Assembly: GCA_963521185.1 (NCBI GenBank) | Contig: CAUQTV010000004.1 | Coordinates: 310,001-374,000, forward strand | DNA length: 64,000 bases | Direction: 5' to 3' | Origin: Enterobacter_D sp963521185 | GTDB taxonomy: Bacteria; Pseudomonadota; Gammaproteobacteria; Enterobacterales; Enterobacteriaceae | Part shown: piece after piece, positions 35,431-44,069 of the stretch | Layout: every line of letters begins with the position of its first letter | How positions within the stretch are numbered: the stretch's first letter is position 1 | Program-made: the position numbers and the translations under genes | The notes under the pieces: generated by a model | What the model was told of the DNA's origin: nothing | The model's input: only the letters and a program-made list of their open reading frames with translations | The model's database searches: none

Positions 35431-35463
35431 CGAGGATATCGCTGATATCTTCGATTATTTTTT
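35431..35463 (+). terminator. Intrinsic terminator/attenuator between prgK and orgA
   Basis: CGAGGATATC and GATATCTTCG form a 10-bp stem (one G-U pair) with a 3-nt loop, followed by ATTATTTTTTG. It lies inside the prg-org operon, so it would lower orgA/orgB transcription relative to prgHIJK unless read through. Confidence 0.7.
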
Positions 35464-35489
35464 GATGTCGCCCACCCGAGGTTGTCGTT

Positions 35490-36056
35490 ATGCACCATCA
35501 CATCGCGATAATTGATATTATTTATAATCCATCCTGTTATTGCGACGATAGCTGGCTGGACAACATCGCAGCGCACTCAGACTCCGTTGATGCCCTCCCC
35601 GGTTACGTCAAAAACCGGCTGCTGCTCAGCACGCTAAGCATGCCGGATCACACGATGATCAATACCGACGCAGGCGAACTGCAAGTTCTGTTGATTGAAA
35701 ACTGGCCGCTCATCAGAAATGCCGCCTGGCTGATGGGCCTGAAATTACTTTCCGCACGCCTGATGCAGGACCCCGGTCGGGTAAAAACGCTGACAAAAGC
35801 CCAGTGGGACTATGTCTGTTTACCGCTTTTCCAGGCCATACCCGCCGCAAATAACGAGACGGAAACATTGACCGACCAGGCTATTACCGCAGCGGGTGCC
35901 GGGGTCATTTATACGCTTGCGAGCACGTCACTGTGCCAGCCACTGCTCGAAAGATTATCGCTGCTCTTTCCCTACACGCAGCGTTTTGACGCGACCCCGA
36001 CGATCACTTCGCGCAGTGCACTTGCTGCGTTAAAATGGGCCTTTCACTATGCTTAG
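35490..36056 (+). CDS. orgA: Sorting-platform protein OrgA (SctK)
   Basis: The 188-aa protein begins with a pattern shared with Salmonella OrgA (IIDIIYNPSCYCDDSWL against IIFDPLSYIHPQRL) and is helical. SctK links the sorting-platform pods to the inner ring. GAGGT lies 7 nt before the ATG. Its end overlaps the orgB start by 8 bp. Confidence 0.82.
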   Translation: MHHHIAIIDIIYNPSCYCDDSWLDNIAAHSDSVDALPGYVKNRLLLSTLSMPDHTMINTDAGELQVLLIENWPLIRNAAWLMGLKLLSARLMQDPGRVKTLTKAQWDYVCLPLFQAIPAANNETETLTDQAITAAGAGVIYTLASTSLCQPLLERLSLLFPYTQRFDATPTITSRSALAALKWAFHYA

Positions 36057-36753
36057 ACACATTGAAATAAAATCCGCTGCGCATCAACACGCCGTCGGCA
36101 TCATTAAAAAAGACGATCTCATTAAATTTCGCGCCGCTAATGACGTCATTAACGCTGCCCAGCGGCAGGCGAAAAAAACCGTTATCGATGCGCAAACGGC
36201 GGCCGATGATATGACCAACGCCGCCTGGACCGAGGGCTATATCGCCGGGATCAAGGTTTGCGTGCAGGATTTTGCCCGCTTCGTGAATGACCATGACAGT
36301 CATAAAAACGCCATCATGAGCGGCGTGCTCAGTGCGCTGACCGTTAAGCTGGAAGATTTTTTTACCCATGACGACGTTATCTGCCAGCTGTTGAATGCGC
36401 TTGCCGCACAGTTCAGCCAGGAGCTTCTGGAGCCTGCGGTTATCTCTGTCGCCCTGCCTGAAAAAATCCAGCCCGCAAGCCGCCGCGTGAAAGATATTTT
36501 TACGGCAGCCGGTTTGCAGTGTGAGGTAAAAAAATCCAGAACCGACGCCATTTCAGTCGAGTTTGGCAATACGATTTGGACGTGCGACCTGCCGGTTATT
36601 ACCGACAAAATGACCCGGGCGGCCATCAAAGATAAGATGCTTTCCTGTTCGTTACAGGAGCAGTGCCATGCCAGCAGCGTGACCGCGTTGAAAAATATCC
36701 GCGACACCCTCAGCGCTTATCTCGACGATATCGAACAGCCTGACAATATGTAA
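36049..36753 (+). CDS. orgB: ATPase regulator OrgB (SctL)
   Basis: The 234-aa protein has an N-terminal coiled coil (about 30-80, rich in Ala/Lys) and a C-terminal domain as in FliH/SctL proteins, which hold the SctN ATPase in the sorting platform. It is the last gene of the rightward operon, and no orgC follows before the terminator. Confidence 0.85.
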   Translation: MLRHIEIKSAAHQHAVGIIKKDDLIKFRAANDVINAAQRQAKKTVIDAQTAADDMTNAAWTEGYIAGIKVCVQDFARFVNDHDSHKNAIMSGVLSALTVKLEDFFTHDDVICQLLNALAAQFSQELLEPAVISVALPEKIQPASRRVKDIFTAAGLQCEVKKSRTDAISVEFGNTIWTCDLPVITDKMTRAAIKDKMLSCSLQEQCHASSVTALKNIRDTLSAYLDDIEQPDNM

Positions 36754-36767
36754 TCACACGCTGCCAT

Positions 36768-36801
36768 AAAAAAAGCCACCTCCTGTCGGACGTGGCTTTT
36801 T
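36768..36801. terminator. Bidirectional intrinsic terminator between orgB and iacP
   Basis: AAAAAGCCAC and GTGGCTTTTT form a 10-bp stem with a 12-nt loop and U-tracts in both directions. It ends the rightward prg-org transcript and the leftward sip-iacP transcript. Confidence 0.88.
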
Positions 36802-36817
36802 GTTTACAAGGTCTTGC

Positions 36818-37057
36818 CTACCGATCGGTAATGAGATCGACAATCGACGCCAGCGTCGTGACCCCCTCTAAGGCTTCATCATCAATGACAATCTTCAGCT
36901 CATCTTCGACGAAGGTTAATAGCTCAATCAAATCCACCGAATCAAGGTAAAGATCGTAGAGAATATGATCCTCAAGGCTCACCTCTTCTTCCGGCAGCGA
37001 TTTTATATTCGCCACCGCAGAGATGACCATGGCGCTAACGTTTTGGTAAGTTTCCAT
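36818..37057 (-). CDS. iacP: Acyl carrier protein IacP
   Basis: The 79-aa protein is an acyl carrier protein with the phosphopantetheine Ser40 in LDSVDLIEL. IacP genes sit downstream of sipA in SPI-1, and the position here is the same. In Salmonella IacP has been linked to secretion of translocators and effectors; the acylation target is not settled. It is the last gene of its operon, and no sicP follows. Confidence 0.9.
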   Translation of the reverse strand: METYQNVSAMVISAVANIKSLPEEEVSLEDHILYDLYLDSVDLIELLTFVEDELKIVIDDEALEGVTTLASIVDLITDR

Positions 37058-37063
37058 TTACCG

Positions 37064-39043
37064 TTACCCTTTGAGGTTATTTAAATCGAAATGCAGTCCG
37101 TCGGTAGTCAGCATCACCGGTTTTCTGGGATTGCCGTTTTCATCAAGATAGGTGCTGTAAAATTTCTTTTTTTCGACGCGCGGTTCGCTCTGATCCTCAG
37201 CATCAGCTTGTGCGAACACCGGCGACAGGCGAACACCGTCGGTGATATCGAGCGAGGCTTCGCTGATATAGCGCCCGGCCGGTTGCTCTTCAGCGCTCTC
37301 AGGGGCGAGGGTTTCACTCGGGGTGCGCTGCATGCTTGCACGGGGTTTCAGCGTGTCATCCTTCTCAAACACCAAACCGTTACTCCCCATGTGTATATAC
37401 GCTCTGGATACGTAATTTTTGTTCTCCGGAGACGAATTCAACTCCGCGTTCTGCGGCTGCCCGGTGCGCGCAGGCCCCCCGACCTCTACCTGCAATCGGG
37501 AGGTATAGCGACCAAACAGGTCTTCGCTAGCGCTTTGGCGGCGGCGTTCAGCTGTCGCAAAGCTCAGCGCATCGTCAGGTTTGCGCTCTTCCACTTCGAG
37601 GCTCTCTGCGTCTTCCAGTTCCACCTGTTCCGCCATCACCGTATCGATAACGCCGGCAGCGGATTCGTCGGCACCCGGTTGAGAAATCTCAGGTGCAGAA
37701 ATTTCAGGTTCAGAAACCTCAGGTTCTGAAATCTCAGGTTCAGAAACCTCAGGTTCTGAAATCTCAGGTTCTGAAACCGCCAGCGCCTTGATCGTGTCGC
37801 GGGGATCTCCGTCCTGAACGTCTGCCGACTGGATCGCCCCCAGCGGTTTCTGCCATTTCGACGAAGGTGCATTCGGGTCGCCGTCCTGGTGGATAACGGT
37901 CTGGCTGAACGCGGCAAACTGGGTCATGGTTTTAGAGCTTTCATGAACATGTTTGCAGTCGCTAATGTGGTAATGGTGAACATGGGTGACCGTCGGCCCC
38001 TGCGTCACCAGCCTCTCGATCAGACTCGCCAGTTTGTCCAGCTGGTCGCCAAGATTCACATTGACGACGGGATTACCAATGTTACTGAGATTGACGGCCA
38101 CCGGCGACGGCCCAGGCCCTTGCACCGCCGGATTGTCTGCCGGTAATTTACCGGCCTTATCGCCCTGTGGCACAGAGGGTATCGCAGCGGGTTTCTCAGA
38201 CGGTGGCATCGGCGCGGCAGGCTGATTAGCCGCTGGCGGCGCTTTCGCGTTGATCACATCGCGCAGATAGTTGGGGGCATTCAGCAGCGAATTCACATGC
38301 ACGGTGACTTTATGAAGATAATCAACCCCGCGCAGCGAAGTTGAATTATTGTGTTCAACCGCATGCCGCATGTTTTTTTCGGCATTAAATGCCGTTTGTT
38401 CGAGAAAATCAGGGGCGACGGTGGTATCCATTCCGTATTGCGAAAGCACCTGATCGCATTTTTTATGCACATCGCCCATGACCTGTTTCGCCAGAAACTT
38501 AGGTTCTGAGAAATTGTCTTTTAGATGCAGTCCCAAATTATTGACGGCTTTTTGGTAGGCGTCCCTTTCCTTATTTTTACGATTAACGCTAAAGTTTTGC
38601 TCGCTGGTAAAGTGACTGTCAGGTTTCTCATTGCCTTTCTTGATCGCGCTAAGCCACTCATCAACACATTTGCCCAGTTTTGCACTCTCGGCGTCACCGG
38701 TGTCACCTTTGCTAATAAAACCTATTCTGGCTAAATAGATAGCCGTGGCCACGTTCTCAAGTTCACGCCGCTGTTTTGTGTCACCGTTGGTATAAGCATA
38801 TTTAAAATCGTCGCTGAACTTTGACATCACATTGGTGGCAATGTTGGCGCGATAGTCGTCACGAAACTTCAACAAATCCAGTTTGTTTTTGCCTTCAGCG
38901 ACACTGGTCGGTGCCGATTCCGCAGCGGATTGCACGGTCTGGATTTTACTGGCCAGATCGGAAACAGGTCCGTTTTGACCTGGGCGAAAATATGAGATGT
39001 GAGCATCAGAGACGCTCCGGGTTAATCCTAATGAGGCAGGCAT
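37064..39043 (-). CDS. SipA-position secreted effector with acidic pentapeptide repeats
   Basis: The 659-aa protein has a helical N-terminal half (about 40-270) as in SipA, a Pro/Ala-rich linker (270-310), a segment NPVVNVNLGDQLDKLASLIE (about 325-345), a His-rich stretch (THVHHYHISDCKHVH), then a run of SEPEI/SEPEV repeats and an unstructured tail ending DENGNPRKPVMLTTDGLHFD. SipA likeness rests mainly on gene order (between translocators and iacP) and overall layout; I cannot see a clear actin-binding domain. GAGGG lies upstream of the ATG. InvB is the likely chaperone. Confidence 0.7.
   Translation of the reverse strand: MPASLGLTRSVSDAHISYFRPGQNGPVSDLASKIQTVQSAAESAPTSVAEGKNKLDLLKFRDDYRANIATNVMSKFSDDFKYAYTNGDTKQRRELENVATAIYLARIGFISKGDTGDAESAKLGKCVDEWLSAIKKGNEKPDSHFTSEQNFSVNRKNKERDAYQKAVNNLGLHLKDNFSEPKFLAKQVMGDVHKKCDQVLSQYGMDTTVAPDFLEQTAFNAEKNMRHAVEHNNSTSLRGVDYLHKVTVHVNSLLNAPNYLRDVINAKAPPAANQPAAPMPPSEKPAAIPSVPQGDKAGKLPADNPAVQGPGPSPVAVNLSNIGNPVVNVNLGDQLDKLASLIERLVTQGPTVTHVHHYHISDCKHVHESSKTMTQFAAFSQTVIHQDGDPNAPSSKWQKPLGAIQSADVQDGDPRDTIKALAVSEPEISEPEVSEPEISEPEVSEPEISAPEISQPGADESAAGVIDTVMAEQVELEDAESLEVEERKPDDALSFATAERRRQSASEDLFGRYTSRLQVEVGGPARTGQPQNAELNSSPENKNYVSRAYIHMGSNGLVFEKDDTLKPRASMQRTPSETLAPESAEEQPAGRYISEASLDITDGVRLSPVFAQADAEDQSEPRVEKKKFYSTYLDENGNPRKPVMLTTDGLHFDLNNLKG
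37682..37777 (-). repeat. 15-bp tandem coding repeats (SEPEI/SEPEV)
   Basis: About seven five-codon units encode alternating SEPEI and SEPEV. Two 30-bp dimers (37711-37740 and 37741-37770) are identical at the DNA level. Such perfect in-frame repeats usually vary in copy number between strains. Confidence 0.85.
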
Positions 39044-39047
39044 GATT

Positions 39048-40187
39048 TTACCCTCGAAAAAGAGCCGATGAAAAAAGGGTCGGAACGGGATAACAGCAGG
39101 CGTACATCAACAACCTACCCGCCGCGGAAATAAACGTGGGGTTGAAACGCAGCTGCGTGGTGTCCGGCAGCGGCGATATTTGCGGCCCGACAAGATGCCG
39201 TAGCACCTTATGCCGCTTAACATGTTTAGGGGTATTGTCGACCGGGCAATCACGCAGCGCCTTTTTCAACGTATCGGCTCTTAGCGTGAATTTCTGGTAT
39301 TCCTGATGCTTATCAAGCAGTGCAACCGCACCTTCTTTTGACAGTGACCAGGCGTGTTTCTCCATGGCAACCGACTGCATTTGCCGGCAAATTTCAGCCT
39401 GCAACGCATAAACAATTTGGTCATGCTGCAAAACCACCAAATCAGCGAGTAACGCCGGGTCTCTTTCGCCCAGCAGATGCGTGAGATAGCGCTCACCGCT
39501 GGCCAGCATCAAAGGATATTGCCGCTTTGGATGGTCACTGTTTAGTTTGGCTTCATATTCTTGCGCTGAAACCTGCATAAAGACTTTCGCCAGCTGTGCC
39601 GTGTAGGCGTTACCGGCTATCTGACTGCGAATGTCCAGCGCGCATTGTTCTGCGTCATGGCGGTGCTGCTGCAAAAATTCTTCAGCCCACTCGGCCGCTT
39701 TTAGCGAAACATAATCATGCGTCCAGTTTTGTTTATCGGCAATCAAGAAGACCAGCGCGGTGATGGCATCTTGCACGTTAAGCCAGACATAAGACTTCAC
39801 AGAGAGATAGGTATTGAGCAACTGCTGAAAATACCGTTTAACCTCTTCGGGGTTATGTTCAGATAAATACTGGACAAGCATACGCGCCAGCCCGTGCACC
39901 GGATCAATACCGTTCGACTGCATGGGAATAACGCTATCACCGATGATGGAAAATAAATTCAAATGTCGCTGCGGGTGAATGGGCGTCGCCAGGGTGACAT
40001 CAGAGGCACCCGAGCGGCTGGGGGACTGACAAACGCCTGTGGTGCTGCGGATGGTCAAATCCGTAGTGCGGAGCATCCCCTCCGTTCCCCAAGGGGCCGT
40101 GTAGCTGGACATGGGAACATTCGCGCCAAACACGTCAGTCCTGATGGCGGGCATGACAAAGTTCGACGGGTTCCTGATATCACTCAT
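39048..40187 (-). CDS. Unrecognised 379-aa protein in the sipD position
   Basis: This protein lies where sipD sits in Salmonella but does not look like a tip protein. It has a polar N-terminus (1-75), a helical Gln/Ala/Leu-rich core (about 75-300), a basic patch with KHVKRHK (about 325-335) and a hydrophobic Cys-Cys-containing C-terminus. A secreted effector or accessory translocator is likely from its place in the sip operon. GGAGG lies 6-7 nt before the ATG. An intrinsic terminator separates it from sipC. Confidence 0.68.
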   Translation of the reverse strand: MSDIRNPSNFVMPAIRTDVFGANVPMSSYTAPWGTEGMLRTTDLTIRSTTGVCQSPSRSGASDVTLATPIHPQRHLNLFSIIGDSVIPMQSNGIDPVHGLARMLVQYLSEHNPEEVKRYFQQLLNTYLSVKSYVWLNVQDAITALVFLIADKQNWTHDYVSLKAAEWAEEFLQQHRHDAEQCALDIRSQIAGNAYTAQLAKVFMQVSAQEYEAKLNSDHPKRQYPLMLASGERYLTHLLGERDPALLADLVVLQHDQIVYALQAEICRQMQSVAMEKHAWSLSKEGAVALLDKHQEYQKFTLRADTLKKALRDCPVDNTPKHVKRHKVLRHLVGPQISPLPDTTQLRFNPTFISAAGRLLMYACCYPVPTLFSSALFRG

Positions 40188-40200
40188 ATTTTACCTCCCA

Positions 40201-40235
40201 AAAAATAACAGATGCGGATCTTCACGCATCTGTTA
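40201..40235 (-). terminator. Intrinsic terminator between sipC and the 379-aa gene
   Basis: On the minus strand TAACAGATGCG and CGCATCTGTTA form an 11-bp perfect stem with an 8-nt loop, followed directly by TTTTT. This is a strong terminator within the leftward sip operon, so sicA-sipB-sipC should be expressed above the downstream genes unless those have their own promoter. Confidence 0.85.
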
Positions 40236-40257
40236 ATCCTGATGAAAACGGTAAAAC

Positions 40258-41352
40258 TTACGCTTTCAAATTATTAGCAAATGCGCTTACCAGGTCGGCG
40301 TCATTACGGCGAAGTTCGCTCAGCATGTTCATCATGTTGGCTAACAGCTGCTGCGATTTCTGCGCCTGCTGGCGGGACATATCAACCGCCCCGTCCATCA
40401 CTTTCGCTTCTGAACGCTCTTCCGTTTCGTTCTTCTGCTCAACGCTGTTGGCCATTGACCCCGTACCATCCGCCACGTTTGAACCGGCCATGCCAATCGA
40501 GCGTTTCGCTTCGATCTGCGCAGAGGTCAGACGGGTGCGGCTTTCGCCCTGCATAAACGCGGCGTTAAAGCTGTCGCGGTTGCCGATCATTTCATCCAGG
40601 TTACGGTTCGCCACGGCCTGATGCTCAGAGCGCATCGTCCGCTCCTGCTGACGTAACTCGACATCCGCGCCGTCGGCGTTTTTCACTTTCGACGAAGACG
40701 CCGCGATATCGGCCAAATCCAGGCGATCATTTTTACTGGCATTGAGGGCATTTTGCATTTGACGAATATTTAGATCGGCATCGTGCATGCCTTTCAGGTT
40801 CTGATTAATATTCACTTTGCCTGCGGAGTAGTTTTTCACCGAGTCGCGCGTCGCCACGCCGTTGCCCGCCAGGTTGATTGACGAGGACACAATGCTTTTG
40901 GCAAAGATCGCCATCCCCTGTGCCTGCTGCGCTTTCGCCGCGCTGAGGCTGCTCTTTTCGCTCATCACGCCAAACACGCTGCTCAATTCGATATCGGCGA
41001 TCGAGGCCTGGTTAGCCAGGTCGATCAGCATGCAGATAAGCGCCGCATGTTGAGAGCTTTTCGGCATGGTCAGCGTGACGCTGTCTGACGTGTTTGCGCC
41101 TTTCAGCGCCCCCTGCAAGACATTAAGCGTGTCGGCCTGCAATTGTGTGAACTCAGGGCTGCGGACACCTGCGCGCATGTCAACAACGCTATTCTGCGCT
41201 TTCACCGTATTGGTCAGATTCTTAACGATATCGTTAACAAGGGAGGTGTCAGACATGCGCAGGGTTTGCAGCGTCTGCACTTTCGTGCTGTCGGCCAGCT
41301 GGCCATACTGTGAAACGTTCACATTTGAAACAAGAGTATTAATAGCGGTCAT
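40258..41352 (-). CDS. sctB: Translocator SipC/IpaC-like (SctB)
   Basis: The 364-aa protein has a hydrophobic patch (about 105-125, HAALICMLIDLANQASIAD), a central region poor in hydrophobics, and helical C-terminal half with MSRQQAQKSQQLLANMMNMLSEL. This matches SipC/IpaC translocon proteins, which insert into the host membrane with SipB. It lies 35 bp downstream of sipB. In Salmonella and Shigella the C-terminus also affects actin; that cannot be judged here. Confidence 0.85.
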   Translation of the reverse strand: MTAINTLVSNVNVSQYGQLADSTKVQTLQTLRMSDTSLVNDIVKNLTNTVKAQNSVVDMRAGVRSPEFTQLQADTLNVLQGALKGANTSDSVTLTMPKSSQHAALICMLIDLANQASIADIELSSVFGVMSEKSSLSAAKAQQAQGMAIFAKSIVSSSINLAGNGVATRDSVKNYSAGKVNINQNLKGMHDADLNIRQMQNALNASKNDRLDLADIAASSSKVKNADGADVELRQQERTMRSEHQAVANRNLDEMIGNRDSFNAAFMQGESRTRLTSAQIEAKRSIGMAGSNVADGTGSMANSVEQKNETEERSEAKVMDGAVDMSRQQAQKSQQLLANMMNMLSELRRNDADLVSAFANNLKA

Positions 41353-41387
41353 AGTGGCATTCTCAAATTAGGGGTAAATAAACGAAA

Positions 41388-43280
41388 TCAGGCGCGGGTG
41401 TGTGCGAAAATAAAGCGCCCAACGGCCTGCTCTTCACCGGCCATATCGGCAGCGCTGGTCATCATCGAATTCATGTTTTCCATTGAGCGACGGTATTCAT
41501 CCATCACACCGTCGGTGAAAAGCTTCATGCTGGCGGAGGCTGACATGGTGCGGGTAATATCCGCCATGATTTCGCTAACGCGTTTTTCGAAGGTGCCCGC
41601 GGTAATATTGCCAGCGGAGTCAATCCCGGCCGCAGAGAATTTCAGCGCATCCTCAGCGAAATTAACCCGGTTGCCCAGATTTTTAATATTGACTTCGTCG
41701 TCGAAGAACTCTTTTAAGACGTTGACCTTCGATTTGGCGCTGTCACCAAATATCTGGTTGAGGAATTTGGTGAGGGTGGAGTTCAGTTTGGACATCATTT
41801 TCGCCAGATCGTCTGCCAGCGATTTTGCGCCGGTGACCAGCGGCTTCAGGGCCTTCGCCAGCGTGCTCAGCACGGCATTGAGGACGTTTTTAATCATGCC
41901 GCCAATGGCGTTCATCAGTTTGTCGATCGGCAACTGTTTAGCAATCACCGAAACGGCAATCGCCGACACAATCAACACCACCACCGCCAGAACAGAAGCG
42001 ATGATTTCAGCCACTTCATTCTTCACACCGAAGGCTTTCAACACGCTGGAGATGGCATCGGTAATGGCCTGAATAATGGGCATCAACACATGCTCCATAA
42101 TCGGCTTCAGCGCGGCGGCAATAAAGGATTCGTTTCCAGTCACTTTCTGGTAGATCTGATCGGCGGCCATAATGGCAATACCGACGGCGGCAAACGCCAG
42201 CGACGCGCCACCGGTAAACACGGCGGAAACCACGGAAACCACCATCACAATGGCACCAATGATTTTGCCCACGCAGCCCATCGTGTCCTGCATGTGTTTT
42301 GATTTTTCCTGCTGCTTTTCTACTTCTTCCGCATCGCTCGCCAGCTTAAGCTGCTGCGCTTCCTGCGTTTTTTGCGCGAAGGCGATATTGGACTTCATGG
42401 TTTCTTCGGTCGCTTCGCCCATGATGGCAATCATCTGCGCCATCAATAGTGCCGCCGTCCCTGCGCTGCTCTTCATCGACTGTTGCAGGGCGGTGTTCAC
42501 CGTCGCCGCGTGTTTATTGAGCGTATCGAGGTATTTTAAGGAGCCATCTAACTCCTGCGCGCTCGTGGATACCGCGTCGCCGGTGGCCTTTTGCGTTTGC
42601 TGTGCGTTATTCAGTACCGCCTGCTGGGTATTGATTGCCGCCTGGGTTTGACTGATTTGGCTGTTTACGCTGGCAAGCTGTGACTTCAGGCCGGCAATAT
42701 CGGCAGAGGGTGTTTTCGCATCGCTGATTTTTCTTTCCAGCTCGGCTTTAGATTGCTGAAGCGACTGCAATTGACGGGTTAACGCGGTGAGCTGTTGTTG
42801 TGCGTGATCAACGCTTTGTTTCGCGGCCATGTCAGCCGATTTGGCGTTGTCGTAGGCCTGCTCTTCTGCATCGACCTGCGCCAGCACGTCCGCACTGGCG
42901 CTACCGTTTTCCTTACTGATTTTGGTATACATTTCTGCACGGGCTTTCAAATCATCAATACTTTGATCGCCCAGCAGCACGATCATTTTAGCCATCAGAT
43001 CGTTGTAGGTTTCCATTGAACTTTTTTTTTCCGCGGAAGCGGTTTCACCCGTCATGGCGGTGTTAACCGGCGCACGGAGGGTAGGCTTTAAGGTATCGCC
43101 ATTATTCTGAGACTTATCAAACTGGGTGATCACTTTGCTTTCAATGATTTTTCTGGCGGCATCCATCTGATCATTGTTCAGCTTTGTCGCTTCTGTTTTA
43201 GCCGCGACGCTCACCTGCTGCTTATAGTCATCAAGCGTATATGCTGAGATGGGAAGTGGGTTATTGGTTATTCCGTTCAT
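41388..43280 (-). CDS. sctE: Translocator SipB/IpaB-like (SctE)
   Basis: The 630-aa protein has a long coiled coil (about 95-260) and two hydrophobic hairpin segments (about 335-380 and 425-460), followed by a helical C-terminus. This is the SipB/IpaB plan for the large pore-forming translocator. It follows sicA with a 20-bp overlap, so chaperone and cargo are translated together. Confidence 0.93.
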   Translation of the reverse strand: MNGITNNPLPISAYTLDDYKQQVSVAAKTEATKLNNDQMDAARKIIESKVITQFDKSQNNGDTLKPTLRAPVNTAMTGETASAEKKSSMETYNDLMAKMIVLLGDQSIDDLKARAEMYTKISKENGSASADVLAQVDAEEQAYDNAKSADMAAKQSVDHAQQQLTALTRQLQSLQQSKAELERKISDAKTPSADIAGLKSQLASVNSQISQTQAAINTQQAVLNNAQQTQKATGDAVSTSAQELDGSLKYLDTLNKHAATVNTALQQSMKSSAGTAALLMAQMIAIMGEATEETMKSNIAFAQKTQEAQQLKLASDAEEVEKQQEKSKHMQDTMGCVGKIIGAIVMVVSVVSAVFTGGASLAFAAVGIAIMAADQIYQKVTGNESFIAAALKPIMEHVLMPIIQAITDAISSVLKAFGVKNEVAEIIASVLAVVVLIVSAIAVSVIAKQLPIDKLMNAIGGMIKNVLNAVLSTLAKALKPLVTGAKSLADDLAKMMSKLNSTLTKFLNQIFGDSAKSKVNVLKEFFDDEVNIKNLGNRVNFAEDALKFSAAGIDSAGNITAGTFEKRVSEIMADITRTMSASASMKLFTDGVMDEYRRSMENMNSMMTSAADMAGEEQAVGRFIFAHTRA

Positions 43281-43809
43281 CGTCGTCTATTCCTTCCTCT
43301 GCCTTTATTTTTTCATCAAGGTTTTTTATGCTATTAATAGACTCCAGATATAATTTAGCCTTTTCCACCAGCGACGCATCGTTTTCATGTTTGACGACAA
43401 GTTCAAAACATTTTTTAGCCCGACCAACATACCTCAACTGCATATTACATTGACCGGCTTCAAACATGGCGCGATAGTCATCTTTGCTCAGCGCAAAGGC
43501 AACGGCATAAATATCCAGAGCGCGCTGGTACTGCTTCTTAAACTGATACACAGCGCCTAAACCAAATGCATAGTCCGCATTGTAGAGGTCGTACATAAAA
43601 AGAAATTTAAAAAACTGCTCCGCCTGGTCGATTTTGCCCTGCTGGTAGTAGTCGTAGGCGCAGGCGTAAAAGCCTTCCATCATGTTTTCCGGTAGCGCAT
43701 GCAGCTGCTTGCGTGAGGTGCCTGATTTCACCGCCTCCATGAGCAACGCTTCGTTGTCGCCGATATCAAAGCCACTCAACAAATCCTCAACATCATTTTC
43801 ACTTTTCAC
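43261..43809 (-). CDS. sicA: Translocator chaperone SicA/IpgC-like (class II, TPR)
   Basis: The 182-aa protein carries three TPR repeats, with PENMMEGFYACAYDYYQQGK, DYAFGLGAVYQFKKQYQRAL and MFEAGQCNMQL matching SicA closely. It keeps SipB and SipC apart and, in Salmonella, is the co-activator of InvF. The GTG at 43809 has AGGAG at 7-nt spacing and is preferred over a GTG two codons upstream. Its C-terminal acidic tail is longer than in SicA (165 aa). Confidence 0.92.
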   Translation of the reverse strand: MKSENDVEDLLSGFDIGDNEALLMEAVKSGTSRKQLHALPENMMEGFYACAYDYYQQGKIDQAEQFFKFLFMYDLYNADYAFGLGAVYQFKKQYQRALDIYAVAFALSKDDYRAMFEAGQCNMQLRYVGRAKKCFELVVKHENDASLVEKAKLYLESINSIKNLDEKIKAEEGIDDDERNNQ

Positions 43810-44069
43810 GAACACTCTCCTGACCTGTCAATTTTCTTTACTGTGCGCTTATGCGTTCATCCGTCCCGCCAAACAAAGGGAACTGATAAACATTTTATTG
43901 TTGCCGCAGTCGTCGCTGCTTGATATAAATCTTCCTTTATTTTCAGCCAATCAAATAGCCTGCTTATCAAATTTTGTTTATTACGCATCACCCCAACATC
44001 GCTTATCGTTAATGTCGAAGTACGTAACCCACATATAAAAATCGACACATTTAAAAGGCAAGCAATGTT

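Noticed and set aside
35415..35466. 16-codon frame between prgK and orgA
   Set aside because: No Shine-Dalgarno, and it spans the terminator hairpin; it could be a leader peptide but evidence is too thin.
37682..37777. CRISPR-like repeats
   Set aside because: These are in-frame 15-bp coding repeats without spacers; no cas gene or CRISPR array is in the window.
39048..40187. 379-aa protein as SipD
   Set aside because: It lacks the tip-protein layout, and a better SipD-like protein is encoded at 17391-18275.
43261..43809. sicA starting at the GTG two codons further upstream (43815)
   Set aside because: AGGAG would be only 1 nt from that start; spacing is right for the GTG at 43809.
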